From contig NZ_KQ033919.1 of NCBI RefSeq assembly GCF_000969825.1, positions 2,397,018-2,461,017 of the forward strand: 64,000 bases of DNA. Reading direction: 5' to 3'. Under the pieces are notes generated by a model. It had not been told where the DNA came from. It did not search any database and worked only from the letters and a program-made list of their open reading frames with translations. Made by a program: the position numbers and the translations under genes. Source of the stretch: Parabacteroides gordonii MS-1 = DSM 23371. Lineage in GTDB: Bacteria; Bacteroidota; Bacteroidia; Bacteroidales; Tannerellaceae. This document shows positions 34,972 through 46,400 of the stretch, one piece after another. Each line of letters starts with the position of its first letter. Position 1 is the first letter of the stretch.

Positions 34972-35035
34972 GGATTAAGCAAGTAACGTATTAGAGATGA
35001 CCTAAATTTATTACTAACTAATCATTTACAAATGT

Positions 35036-38000
35036 ATGAAATTTATTATGAAAAGCATGTCATGCGATAATAAGAAGTCGCCATGGCTCCGAAAAACATT
35101 GTTTATTATGAGATGTATCTTGTTGTTCTTACTATTGGGTACAATGCAAATTACTGCAAGTGTGACTTATTCGCAGTCGGTAAAATTTTCTCTGAATGTT
35201 GAGAACTCTTCGGTGCAGGATGTCCTTTCAATTATTGAACAGAAAAGTGCATTCTATTTTACTTATAATGTTAACCAGATTAATACACAACGTAAAGTCT
35301 CCATAACCATTGAAGACAAAACCGTTACAGAAGTATTGGATCAGCTTTTTGAAAAAGAAGGTGTAAAATATCTTATTAGCGATAAACATATTGTTTTATA
35401 TAAAGCAGATAAAGCCGTTCCTGCTTTAGAAAATATCAATCAGCAAAAGGGTATTACTATTTCGGGTGTTGTAAAAGATTCGAATGGGGAACCAATCGTC
35501 GGTGCAAATGTCTTAGAGAAGTCTGCAACCAATGGAACTGTAACTAATATGGATGGTCAGTTCACATTGACTGTTCCTGCAAATGCCAAATTAGTTATTT
35601 CATATATAGGCTATAATACGCAAGAGATTAATGTAGCGGGAAGAACGGTGATAAATGTTACATTAAGTGAAGACTTTAAGGCGCTTGATGAAATAGTCGT
35701 AGTTGGTTATGGTACACAAAAGAAAGTTAACCTGACTGGTTCTGTAGCTTCTGTCAGTTCAGATGATATCAAAGACCGGGTACAGACAGATGTATTAAGC
35801 TCTATTCAAGGAACAGTTCCAGGTGTAACTATTATTTCCCGTCCTGGTAAGGACGTTTCTATCAATTTTCGTGGTCGTGGTAATTTAGGCACATCCGAAC
35901 CTCTTTATGTAATCGATGGTGCTATTGCTGATGCAACTTTCTTTTCAAATTTGGATCCGAACAGTATTGAAAATATTTCTTTTCTGAAGGATGCTGCTTC
36001 TTCAGCTATCTATGGTTCACGTGCAGCCTATGGTGTCGTGTTGGTCACAACAAAGCAAGGGAAGGACGGACGAATGGAGGTTTCTTACAGCGGTATGGTG
36101 GGTATGAAAGCACCGAGCTATACACAGGATCTGGTCAACTCTTGGGAATATGCAGAATTGTATAATGAGGCATTGTATAATACGAACCCTTCCGCAGGGA
36201 AAAATCAGGGATATTCGGATAGTGATATAGAGCTGTTCAGAAAAGGAACTGAGCCTGATCTGTATCCGAATACGAATTGGGTGGACCTGGTATTTGATGA
36301 TTGGACTGTTACTACCAAGCATTCTTTGAACTTTTCGGGAGGAACTAAGAAGTTGCGCTATTTTGCAGGATTAGGCTATGTATATGATACAGAAAATATC
36401 CGGAATCGGGATACCCGACGGTATAATCTGAATTTGAATGTATCATCAGATGTAACAGATTGGTTGACGTTTCGTGGAAGTGTGAAATATATCCAACGTA
36501 ATAAAGATATTGACGGAGGAACACCTTCGTTTGATAATATGCTGATTGTTCCGAGTACTTTCGTAGCTCGCCAATCTAATGGTGAATGGGGATCAGTAGA
36601 GTCGGGGCATGAAGCCAGTGGTACGTTTGCCGGAGGTAATCCACTGCGTGCCTATAGTACGAATGATTGGACTAAAAATACGGTTGAAAATTCAATGTAT
36701 GAACTGGCATTTGATTTGAAACCGATAAAAGGTCTGGTTATCACAGGCCAGGGTACCTATAAATCGTATGAATACAAAAATAAGGCATATACTAGTTTGA
36801 AAGACGATGTACCAAGCTTTTTGAATCCGGGTACGGTAATCGGTGGTACGGGTAATACTGTTAACTCAATGGAAGTAAACTGGAAAAAACACAATTTCTT
36901 GACTTATACAGGAACTGCCAGTTATAATTGGACAAAAGATATCCACTCGCTTTCAGCTTTGGCCGGTGTATCTTATGAACATTATCAGGAAGAAACACTA
37001 ATGGCTTCCCGCCAGGACTTCCCGGCTGATTCATTTGACGACCTGTCAGCAGGAGCAACATCCGGTTCATTATATAAGAATGGTTCCAGTATGCAAGAAT
37101 ATAAGATGTTTTCTTATTTCGGCCGTATCAACTACACGTTGATGGAACGATATATGCTTGAAGCAAATTTTAGAGCGGATGCTTCTTCCCGTTTCCATGC
37201 TGATAATCGTTGGGGATATTTCCCTTCATTTTCAGCAGGCTGGAGGATCAGTGAAGAGTCTTTTATGGAAAGTACACGTCACATTATTGATAATTTGAAA
37301 CTTAGAGCATCTTATGGAACGCTAGGTAATATTAATAATGTCGGTAATTATGATTATTTTCAGAACTATGGAAGTCGTAAGATTTCAGATGTAGATGCTT
37401 ATTATTCTTTTGGTGATTCACCTGCCAAAGTGATCGAGGAAACGAAACCGGCTAATCCTTCACTGAACTGGGAAAAGGTGGCTTTGACTGATATTGGTCT
37501 GGACTTTGATTTATGGAATGGTAAATTGAGTGGTACAGCTGATTATTATATCAAAAATACCAGCAATATTCTGCTGGCTTACAATGTTCCACTGGAAACA
37601 GGAATTGCAAATGCTCCTTCACAAAATGTAGCGAAAGTACGTAATCGTGGATTTGAATTTGCATTGGCACATCGTAATACAATAGGAGATGTCTCTTATA
37701 TGATCAGTGCAAATATTGCAACAAACAATAATGAGATAACTGATTTATCTTCTTCAAACGATATAATCAAGAATCTGGAAAATGGTCATGGTGTGGCTAA
37801 ATATATTTTGCGTGAAGGAGAATCTATTGGCTCTTTCTATGGTTTCAAGAGTGACGGTTTATATACCCAGGAAGAGATTGATGCCGGACATTATTATACT
37901 TATGGCGGAGTTACTCCCAATGCAGGTGATACCAAATTTATCCCTCAACGTAAGTTGAATTGGGGAGAAGAAATTACGGATAATGATCGTATGATTATTG

Positions 38001-38506
38001 GTTGTGAAGTACCTGATTTTACTTATGGCATCAACCTTTCGGTAAATTATAAGAACTTTGAATTTTCAATTTTTGGACAAGGAATTAGTGGTGCAGACGT
38101 GGCCTTTGAAGTTTATCAGGTACATCCATTCTTCCATGGTCAGGATAATCCGAGAAAATACCATATGGGCAGATGGACGGAAGCTAATCCCAATCCTCAT
38201 GCCATTTATCCGAGAATTTATACGGCAAGTAGCCCGCATACTACTTATAATAGAGCTTTTAATGACTATCATTTGTTTGATGCAGACTATTTCCGTTTCA
38301 AAACAATGACTTTAGGGTATAATATCCCAAAGAATGTAGTGTCACGTTTGGGTATCTCTTCATTGAAGGTATATTTGACCGGAGAAAATTTGTTTACTAT
38401 TCGTGCAGACAAGAAGATGAAGGATTTTGATCCGGAGGCAACCAGTAGTACTGTTCGTGCTTTAGGTAGTAAATCTTTAGCGTTTGGTGTAAATGTTTCA
38501 TTTTAA
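35036..38506 (+). CDS. SusC-family TonB-dependent receptor, locus 3
   Basis: The 1156-residue importer has a signal region (CILLFLLLGTMQITASVTYS), a STN domain (about residues 50-120), a carboxypeptidase-regulatory-like domain (about 142-215), the plug at DEIVVVGYGTQKKVNLTGS (residue 218) and a large barrel with C-terminal FGVNVSF. STN predicts transmembrane signalling to the locus 3 FecR. Its start lies in TTACAAATGTATGAAATTT, nearly the same context as the locus 5 SusC (ATTACAAATATATGAAATTT), suggesting a conserved leader. Confidence 0.95.
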   Translation: MKFIMKSMSCDNKKSPWLRKTLFIMRCILLFLLLGTMQITASVTYSQSVKFSLNVENSSVQDVLSIIEQKSAFYFTYNVNQINTQRKVSITIEDKTVTEVLDQLFEKEGVKYLISDKHIVLYKADKAVPALENINQQKGITISGVVKDSNGEPIVGANVLEKSATNGTVTNMDGQFTLTVPANAKLVISYIGYNTQEINVAGRTVINVTLSEDFKALDEIVVVGYGTQKKVNLTGSVASVSSDDIKDRVQTDVLSSIQGTVPGVTIISRPGKDVSINFRGRGNLGTSEPLYVIDGAIADATFFSNLDPNSIENISFLKDAASSAIYGSRAAYGVVLVTTKQGKDGRMEVSYSGMVGMKAPSYTQDLVNSWEYAELYNEALYNTNPSAGKNQGYSDSDIELFRKGTEPDLYPNTNWVDLVFDDWTVTTKHSLNFSGGTKKLRYFAGLGYVYDTENIRNRDTRRYNLNLNVSSDVTDWLTFRGSVKYIQRNKDIDGGTPSFDNMLIVPSTFVARQSNGEWGSVESGHEASGTFAGGNPLRAYSTNDWTKNTVENSMYELAFDLKPIKGLVITGQGTYKSYEYKNKAYTSLKDDVPSFLNPGTVIGGTGNTVNSMEVNWKKHNFLTYTGTASYNWTKDIHSLSALAGVSYEHYQEETLMASRQDFPADSFDDLSAGATSGSLYKNGSSMQEYKMFSYFGRINYTLMERYMLEANFRADASSRFHADNRWGYFPSFSAGWRISEESFMESTRHIIDNLKLRASYGTLGNINNVGNYDYFQNYGSRKISDVDAYYSFGDSPAKVIEETKPANPSLNWEKVALTDIGLDFDLWNGKLSGTADYYIKNTSNILLAYNVPLETGIANAPSQNVAKVRNRGFEFALAHRNTIGDVSYMISANIATNNNEITDLSSSNDIIKNLENGHGVAKYILREGESIGSFYGFKSDGLYTQEEIDAGHYYTYGGVTPNAGDTKFIPQRKLNWGEEITDNDRMIIGCEVPDFTYGINLSVNYKNFEFSIFGQGISGADVAFEVYQVHPFFHGQDNPRKYHMGRWTEANPNPHAIYPRIYTASSPHTTYNRAFNDYHLFDADYFRFKTMTLGYNIPKNVVSRLGISSLKVYLTGENLFTIRADKKMKDFDPEATSSTVRALGSKSLAFGVNVSF

Positions 38507-38523
38507 TAGAAGGAGAATTGTTT

Positions 38524-40287
38524 ATGAAATTACATATAAAAAGTTTAGTTCTATTTTGCACATTAACAGGAGTATTAACCTCTTGCGATATGGATGTGGT
38601 TCCACCGGCAGAGATCTCTGCCGAAAATTTCTGGCAAACGGAAAAGGATGCCTGGTATGCTTTGAACGGCTGTTATCAATCTATGCCGGGATTGGATATC
38701 TGGGATGAAATGTGTACGGATAATGCACACAGCCATAAGCCTTGGGAAGGTAATATGGAGATGGTTCAGCAAAACGGTATCAACACTGCTGCTACCTATG
38801 GTGATTATAAATTTAATGCGATCCGGACAGCTAACTCATATATAGCCCGTGTTGAAGGTTGTGATATGAGTGAAGAACTAAAAGAAAGGACAAAGGCTGA
38901 AGCTCGTTTTTTTAGAGCTTTCGCTTATCTGAATCTGACCCAGTATTTTGGTAAAATTGCTATTGTTACAGAAGAATTACCTTATGACGCACCAACTGTC
39001 GCTCGCAATTCCGTGGAAGAAGTTCGTAATTTTATCCTGACAGAACTGGCTGAGGCAGCAGCAATATTACCAGAGAGTTATAGTGGTGGCTTCATGAACG
39101 AAACAGGTCGTGTAACACGTTATGCAGCTTTATCTCTACGTGCCCGTGCCGCGTTGTATTTTGGTAATTATGCGGAAGCAGAGAAATCAGCTAAAGCAGT
39201 AATGGATAGTGGTAAATATTCATTATTTAAACTGACATCATTAAGTGCAGCTCAAGAGCAGGAAGCAAAAGAAATGGACTTGTATATAGATTTTGCAGGA
39301 TTGGGTATTGATAAGGATAAATATGTGAAAGGCATGTTTAGCTACGAAGCTCTTTGGCAAGGTGCGAATGCAACACCAGCTAATCCGGAATATGTACTGA
39401 CTCATGAATATATGGAGGATCCATATGCTTACGATCAATACCGTTATACTTATTTTATTCCATTGTCAATGTCTATTCATCATGGTTATTCATCTTTTGA
39501 ACCGATGCAGGATCTGGTAGATGCTTATTGGAATATAGATGGAAAGACCATTCCGGAGAAAATCTCGGTGGATACCCGTAAGGCTAATTATGACAAGATA
39601 TGGAACGACACCAAAGACTTAAGTGCCGGGGATTATAAGGCTTTTGCTACCGGTCCCAACTTGATGACCTATGATTATATGAAAGAGTTCAAGAATCGTG
39701 ACAGTCGTCTGTATGTGACGTTGATGTTCCCGTTTAAAGGATGGCATGAAACAGCTGTTGGTGAGTTTTATTACAAATGGAACCCGGATGTGATCAACAA
39801 GAATGGTAATGAATCGTGGACTGGGTTTAGTTATCGTAAAATGGTATCCTGGAATCCTTACGTTGCTAGTCCATATGGTGCAGCCGAAGATTATCCAACT
39901 ATCCGCTATGCAGAGGTCCTGCTGACATTTGCCGAAGCTCATTTAATGACAGTCGGTTATGATGATCAGGTTCGTTCTGCTTTGAATTTGCTACGTGATC
40001 GTTGTGGCATGCCGAATGTTCCAGTTTCTTTGGGTACACAGGAAGCAATCGATTTTTTACGTAACGAGAGACGTATTGAATTGGCTGTAGAAGGTCATCG
40101 TTACGATGATGTAAGGCGCTATGGAAGTGAATATTGCAATAAATACCTGAATGGCCCGTCAACTGCTCCGAATGGTTATATGGTAATTAACAAGAAATGG
40201 GACGATCGTTTGATGTTGATGCCGATACCTACTACTGCTATAGATGTGAATCCATTGTTGAAGGATGATCAGAATCCAGGTTATTAA
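38524..40287 (+). CDS. SusD-family surface lipoprotein, locus 3
   Basis: The 587-residue lipoprotein has lipobox GVLTSC, the N-terminal SusD segment (ENFWQTEKDAWYALNGCY), the RAEARFFRAFAYLNLTQYFG-like helix and the RagB motif NERRIELAVEGHRYDDVRRY. It starts at ATG 38524 behind a true AGGAGAA ribosome-binding site (38511-38517), 17 bases after SusC; a TTG two codons earlier is rejected. It should bind the same ligand as its SusC. Confidence 0.94.
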   Translation: MKLHIKSLVLFCTLTGVLTSCDMDVVPPAEISAENFWQTEKDAWYALNGCYQSMPGLDIWDEMCTDNAHSHKPWEGNMEMVQQNGINTAATYGDYKFNAIRTANSYIARVEGCDMSEELKERTKAEARFFRAFAYLNLTQYFGKIAIVTEELPYDAPTVARNSVEEVRNFILTELAEAAAILPESYSGGFMNETGRVTRYAALSLRARAALYFGNYAEAEKSAKAVMDSGKYSLFKLTSLSAAQEQEAKEMDLYIDFAGLGIDKDKYVKGMFSYEALWQGANATPANPEYVLTHEYMEDPYAYDQYRYTYFIPLSMSIHHGYSSFEPMQDLVDAYWNIDGKTIPEKISVDTRKANYDKIWNDTKDLSAGDYKAFATGPNLMTYDYMKEFKNRDSRLYVTLMFPFKGWHETAVGEFYYKWNPDVINKNGNESWTGFSYRKMVSWNPYVASPYGAAEDYPTIRYAEVLLTFAEAHLMTVGYDDQVRSALNLLRDRCGMPNVPVSLGTQEAIDFLRNERRIELAVEGHRYDDVRRYGSEYCNKYLNGPSTAPNGYMVINKKWDDRLMLMPIPTTAIDVNPLLKDDQNPGY

Positions 40288-40308
40288 TGTATAATCAATG
40301 ATGAATCG

Positions 40309-43299
40309 ATGAAAAAATATATAGGATATGTAGGACTGTTCTTATGTTTGTTGTCTTGTTCCCCAAAAACAGAAACTCTGAATGGCGATAGTCAGTATCT
40401 TCCGTTTGCCCCGGATGGGATACCTTTCATGGTGGCGGATAGTATGTGGAGAGCTGATATGCAAGGTAATCACAGAGCAGTGGTGCAGGTTTCCGATATA
40501 AATGGTAATACAGCTGTTAAGGCTGTATTACCATGGCGTCGGCCGGATTTACGTCCTGAAACCAAAAAGATTATAGTTGTTGATGCGCAAACAGGCCAGG
40601 AGATCAGGAATGTAGAAGTTTCGGATTTTTCTTCGGAGTCTGGTACAGTTATTTTTGAGCCTGTATCAGGAAAAGGGCTTTACTATATTTATTATTTGCC
40701 TTACAAATATAGAAAAGGATGGGGAGATGCCCGTTATGGTAAGCCTTGGAATGACTATCTGTCTCCGGTTTATGAAGCGGATAATACATGGAAGTCTGCA
40801 TTGTCCGGAGATCTGCCTGAAGCAGAAGTACTCCGTTTTGAAAGCCGTTCTAAATTTGATGCTTTTACTCCGATGGGAATTATTGCAACGGCTGCTGAAA
40901 CGGATAGTTTACTGAGACAGTATCCGGAAACTCCGATCTTATTCCCGGAAGACAGGGCTTTTCCGATTCGTTTACCTCACCAGCTACCTGTTCGTTGGGT
41001 AAAAAACGGACCAGCCGGATCGTTTGCAGGTGTTGCTTTACGAAATGAGTATTATGTTTGGCAGATTGGAGTTTGGGCTGCTCGTGAGGAATTGAATAAC
41101 GTCAGGCTTTCATTCAGCGATTTGACAAATGGTTCCGCTACGATTGCTAAAGAGGAAATCACTTGCTTTAATCAGGAAGGCATTAACTGGGATGGTAAAC
41201 CGATCACTTTTAATATTCATGTGTCGAAAGGAGATATTCAGGCTCTTTGGTGTGGAGTTCAGATTCCTGAAAATGCAAAAGCTGGAGTTTATCGTGGGAC
41301 TGTCGATTTTTCAGCCGAAGGGATTGCTTCAAAAACAATTCCGGTTAAAATAACTGTTACTGGAGAGATTCTGGCAGATAAAGGAGAAGGTGACCTTTGG
41401 AGACATGCCAGGTTGAGATGGCTGAATTCCCGGATAGGTGAAGATAATGAACCGGTTACTCCTTACCAGGCAATGGAGGTCGATGGCGACAAGATTCAGG
41501 CTACTGATAAAACGCTGCAAATTGCATCTAACGGCTTGCCTGCTTCTATCCAAATCAATGGCGAACAGGTTCTGGCAAAGCCATTCCGTTTCGTTATCGT
41601 TACAAATAAAGGACCTGTTTCTTTTGATGCGACTGACGCTGTTTTGAAGAAAGATGCAAATGGCCTGGTTTCCTGGAAGTCCTCTTATTCTAAAGACGGT
41701 ATCCATTTTACGAACTATGCTTCTATGGAGTATGATGGATATGTCCATTATGATTTACAAGTTTTTGCAGAACAGGATATGGTAGTGAAGGATGTACGTT
41801 TGGAAACCGACTATACACCTTATGCTTCGGAGTATTTCATGGGGACAGGTTTTGGCGGAGGCTTCCGGCCAGTCTCCTATCAATGGAACTGGGAAGGTCC
41901 ATGGGATAGCTATTGGATGGGAAATGCGAAAGCAGGTTTACACGTAGAGTATAGAGGGGGAGGTTATCATGGTCCTCTGTTGAATGACTACAAACCGGCA
42001 GCACCCAGAGCTTGGTCGAACCATGGAAAAGGTACGGTTCAGATATCAGGGGCTAAAGGGCGAAGCGCTAGGGTTGTGGCAAGTACAGGTGTCGATACTT
42101 TGTCGGTACAACCTCGGAGTTACGAGTTTGCCTTATTAATTACACCGCTTAAGCCATTGGAGCCAGCTAAGCATTTTTCTGAACGCTATTATCATGCGGA
42201 ACATACGGGATTTGATAAAGCGGCCGAGGAGGGTGCGAATATCATTAATATTCATCATGCAAAACCTTTGAATCCGGTTATTAATTATCCGTTTATCGTA
42301 CGGGATTCGTTGATTGGATTTATCAAACACGAACATGAGTTCGGACGAAAGGTCAAGTTATATTATACCATTCGTGAATTGACGAATTATGTACAGGAGA
42401 TATATGCTCTGAAAAGTTTGAAACATGAGATATTTGTTTCTGGTCCGGGATATGGTTTACCTTGGCACTGTGAACATTTGATCGATGATTATCGGGCAGC
42501 TTGGTATTCGGAAATGCCTAATGAGACTTCGGATGCAGCTTTGGTATTAAATGGTTTTTCCCGTTGGATCAACTATTATCTGGAGGGGCTGCGTTGGATG
42601 TTTGAGAACTATGATCTGGATGGAATTTATATGGATGACGTTTCATTCGACCGTCCGGTGATGAAGCGTATGCGGAAGATAATGAATCAATATCATCCGG
42701 GGGCTTTGATAGATTTACATTCTAATACATGGTATTCCGTTGGCCCCGCAAATCAGTATACAGGCTTTTTCCCATATGTAGATCGGTTATGGTTTGGCGA
42801 GAGCTTCAAGTACAACGAAATGCATCCGGATGAATGGTTCGTAACTTTCTCCGGTATTCCGTTCGGTGTAATGAGTGAGATGTTACAGGATGGTGGTAAC
42901 CGTTTCCTGGGTATGGTGTACGGAACGACTGCACGTCATTCTTATGGAAAATATTCACCGGCTCCGGTTTGGGCTTTGTGGAAATCGTTTGGGATAGAAG
43001 AAGCAAAGATGCTTGGTTACTGGGATGAGGCCTGTCCGATCAAAACCTCCGATCCGGAAGTGAAAGCGACGGCTTATGTAAAGCCAGATAAGGTGCTGAT
43101 ATCGATTGGAAACTTCTCCAATCAGGATAAAAGTATTCATCTGACCTTTGACTGGAAAGCGTTAGGCATGAATGAAGCAACTGTTTCATTAGAAGCTCCG
43201 TTTGTAAAAGATTTTCAGCAAGCTTCTACTTTTAAACTGGATGACAGGATTCCTGTAAAAAGTAAAGAAGGTTGGCTGTTGGTTTTATCAAGAAAGTAA
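40309..43299 (+). CDS. Glycoside-hydrolase-like lipoprotein (DUF6067 type)
   Basis: The 996-residue lipoprotein (lipobox CLLSC near residue 17) has several beta-sandwich regions in the N-terminal 600 residues (for example WCGVQIPENAKAGVYRGTV) and then a barrel-like catalytic region with RWMFENYDLDGIYMDDVSFD (about 765-785), a strand-end Asp pair typical of retaining glycosidases, plus ALIDLHSNTWYS and IPFGVMSEM. It resembles the DUF6067 group of putative glycoside hydrolases; substrate unknown. It follows SusD by 21 bases, so it probably processes the locus 3 ligand at the cell surface. Confidence 0.75.
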   Translation: MKKYIGYVGLFLCLLSCSPKTETLNGDSQYLPFAPDGIPFMVADSMWRADMQGNHRAVVQVSDINGNTAVKAVLPWRRPDLRPETKKIIVVDAQTGQEIRNVEVSDFSSESGTVIFEPVSGKGLYYIYYLPYKYRKGWGDARYGKPWNDYLSPVYEADNTWKSALSGDLPEAEVLRFESRSKFDAFTPMGIIATAAETDSLLRQYPETPILFPEDRAFPIRLPHQLPVRWVKNGPAGSFAGVALRNEYYVWQIGVWAAREELNNVRLSFSDLTNGSATIAKEEITCFNQEGINWDGKPITFNIHVSKGDIQALWCGVQIPENAKAGVYRGTVDFSAEGIASKTIPVKITVTGEILADKGEGDLWRHARLRWLNSRIGEDNEPVTPYQAMEVDGDKIQATDKTLQIASNGLPASIQINGEQVLAKPFRFVIVTNKGPVSFDATDAVLKKDANGLVSWKSSYSKDGIHFTNYASMEYDGYVHYDLQVFAEQDMVVKDVRLETDYTPYASEYFMGTGFGGGFRPVSYQWNWEGPWDSYWMGNAKAGLHVEYRGGGYHGPLLNDYKPAAPRAWSNHGKGTVQISGAKGRSARVVASTGVDTLSVQPRSYEFALLITPLKPLEPAKHFSERYYHAEHTGFDKAAEEGANIINIHHAKPLNPVINYPFIVRDSLIGFIKHEHEFGRKVKLYYTIRELTNYVQEIYALKSLKHEIFVSGPGYGLPWHCEHLIDDYRAAWYSEMPNETSDAALVLNGFSRWINYYLEGLRWMFENYDLDGIYMDDVSFDRPVMKRMRKIMNQYHPGALIDLHSNTWYSVGPANQYTGFFPYVDRLWFGESFKYNEMHPDEWFVTFSGIPFGVMSEMLQDGGNRFLGMVYGTTARHSYGKYSPAPVWALWKSFGIEEAKMLGYWDEACPIKTSDPEVKATAYVKPDKVLISIGNFSNQDKSIHLTFDWKALGMNEATVSLEAPFVKDFQQASTFKLDDRIPVKSKEGWLLVLSRK

Positions 43300-43364
43300 T
43301 AGTCTCTGGTTTTATTACGTAAAGCGATGATGACCTTTAGATCTTCATCAAAAATACTATGAAA

Positions 43365-43432
43365 AGAAAAGGAAGGTCTTTGCTCTGATCCTGTTTGGAG
43401 AATATTGGAGAAGAACTTCCTTTTCTGTTTTA
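43365..43432 (+). terminator. Hairpin between the DUF6067 and DUF5107 genes
   Basis: AGAAAAGGAAG (43365-43375) pairs perfectly with CTTCCTTTTCT (43416-43426), with a 40-base loop and GTTTTAT after it. It could reduce read-through into the DUF5107 gene. The long loop makes it a moderate prediction. Confidence 0.5.
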
Positions 43433-43473
43433 TATCTCTTCTTAAAAATTTTGATTTACTAATATAGATTATC

Positions 43474-46400
43474 ATGAAAAATAGTATACTACTCCTTTGC
43501 GTAGTCATGCTGGTACAGCCTTTGTTTGCACAGCAACAGGCAACTATTTCCGAAAGTGTGGAAACAATTAAAACGTATCCATTCTCCGATCCGGATCCGG
43601 TGGCCAATCCATCCGATCTGTATTATCCCTATTTCCGTTTTGACGGTTTCTCTGCTAAAGGGACTGATAAACAATGGAAAGTAGTTTCACTTGAAAACGA
43701 GTATATCAAATTGACTCTTTTCCCGGAGATCGGCGGAAAGATTTGGGGGGCAGTAGATAAAACTACTGGGAGGGAATTTATCTATAATAATCATGTCGTT
43801 AAGTTTCGTGATATTGCGATGCGCGGTCCCTGGACATCGGGGGGAATTGAGTTTAATTTTGGTATTATTGGTCATGTGCCGACCTCTAGCACTCCGGTTG
43901 ACTATGTAACCAAACAGAAAGCAGACGGAAGTGTGAGTTGTTATGTCTCTTCCTATGAACTGGTAACTCGAACATTTTGGACAGTTGAAGTTAATCTACC
44001 GAAGGATAAGGCTTACTTTACGACAACAACGACTTGGCACAACAGTTCTTCCATCGATCAGCCTTATTACCAATGGATGAATGCTGGCTATCCGGCAGCC
44101 GGAAATGTCGAGTTCTGTTATCCTGGAACTAACTATATCGGGCACGGTGGAGAACTCCATTCTTTCCCTCTGGATGAACAGGATCGGGATATTTCCTGGT
44201 ATGAAAAGAACGACTTTGGTAATTCTAAATCATACCATGTAGTAGGAAAATATAACGACTTTTATGGTGCTTACTGGCATGATTATGATTTTGGCTCTAT
44301 TCATCATGCAGATTATGATGAGAAGTTGGGAATGAAGATTTTCTTATGGGGGCTTTCTCGCGAAGGTGGTATCTGGGAGGATTTGTTGACAGATACCGAT
44401 GGTCAGTATATCGAACTTCAATCTGGGCGTATGTATAATCAACCTGCTTCTAACAGTAGCTTTACTCCGTATAAACATACAGCGTTCGGGCCGCAGGTAA
44501 CGGATCAATGGACTGAGTACTGGTTTCCTGTAAAAGGAATCAAAGGAGTATCGAAAGCAGGTCGTATCGGTGCCCTGAATGTATTGCGTGAAAAAGGTTA
44601 CCTAAAATTGTATTTTTCTCCTCTGCAGAAACTCTCTACGACTGTAAAGCTTTATGAAGGAGAAAAGGAAGTGGGTTCTTTCGCTCTTAACTGTGGAGTG
44701 CTTGAAACATGGAAAGATTCTATTCCGTTGAATGAGAGTGTTGCTGCCGGGAAACTGAAAGTAGTGGTAGGTGAGAACCTGTTGGTCTATTCAGAGGCTC
44801 CTTCAGATAATATAACGAGCCGTCCTAAACTAACACCAGTCGATTTCGATTGGAATTCCGTGTATGGTCTTTACACTCAGGGAGAGCAATGGATGAACCA
44901 GAAAGTACTTGATAAAGCGGAGAAGTATTTATTGTCCTCGCTGGAAAAAGATCCTTATTTCCTGCCCGCCTTGATTGGTTTGTCTTCTCTTTATTATCGC
45001 CAGGGTCATTATGAGGAGGCTCTTTCCCGTTGTAAAACCGCTTTGAGTATTAATACGTATGAAGGGAAAACGAATTATCTGTATGGTTTATGCAACATGG
45101 CATTGGGAAATAAAACGGATGCCAAAGACGGTTTTTCGGTAGCCTCTTATTCAATGGATGTCCGTAGTGCAGCTTATGAGAAGTTAGCAGAAATGTACCT
45201 GATGGATAATAACTGGTCGAAAGCCGAACATTATGCCTTGAGAAGTAAAGAGTTCAATCGAATGAATCTGAGTGCGGATCATGTTCTAATGGTGGTTTAT
45301 CGTAAAACCGGTCAGCCGGATAAAGCGAAGGCTATTATCGACCCATTGTTGGAAGACCTTCCATTGTATCATGCCGCACGTTTTGAGAATTACCTGCTGA
45401 ACAGAATGGATGAAAAAGACTTCGGATCTCTGATTCGTAACGAGCTTCCTTTCGAGATTTACATGGAATTGGCAGAATGGTATGAAGCAGTAGGTTGTAA
45501 TGAAGAGGCCCTGACCTTATTATCTTTTGCAGAAAATTATCCGATTGCAGCTTATAAAAAAGCTTGGCTATTGCATAAGAGTGGAGATGAGGCCGGAAGC
45601 ATGATTGCGTTAGAAAAGGCAAACGCTCAGTCTCCGGAAGTTGTATTTCCTTTTCGTCCTACTTCTTTAAAAGCGTTGGAGTGGGCAAAGACGATTCGGC
45701 CAGACTGGAAAATCAGCTATTATGAAGGTTTGATTTATTGGGTTAATCAGGATAAAGCGAAAGCATTGGCACTGTTTGAGGGGTGTAGCGGAGCGAATTA
45801 TGCACCGTTTTATCTGAGTCGTGCTTCTTTAAAAGAGGGTGAATCCCGGTTGACGGATTTGTTAAAGGCAGAGCAGGTAGATGAATCGTGGCGCACCGGA
45901 TTTGCTTTGATCAACTATTATATCTCCAATAATCAATGGCAACAGGCTGTTGAAATCGGAAAGAAATATATAAAAAAATATCCTTCGAACTATTATATTG
46001 GCTTGAAGTATGCAAAAGCATTATGTGAAACGGGCCAATATCAGCCATGTATCTCTTTATTAAGTAAAATACAGGTGTTACCGAATGAAGGTTCGTATGC
46101 AGGACGTGCAGTTTATCGTGAGGCCAATTTGTATCGGGTGATGGAACTACTGAGAAGCAAGAATTATAAACAGGTGATGAAAAGTGTAGAAGCATCGAAA
46201 GAATGGCCGGAGAACTTAGGTGTAGGTAAACCTTACGATAATATGATCGACAGCCGTCTGGAAGATTATCTGGAAGCAAAGGCGGTTGCCGGACAAGGAG
46301 ATGAGCAAAAGGCATCTGCGTTGTTATCTGCCGTTGCCGGTTATCAGACATCCCATTCTTATTTCAATTCCGGAAATCTGTTAAGTGCTTTGGCTTTACG

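Noticed and set aside
43359-43388. Nine-codon ORF before the DUF5107 gene as a leader peptide
   Set aside because: It overlaps the left arm of a terminator-like hairpin and has no counterpart elsewhere; it is too short to distinguish from chance.
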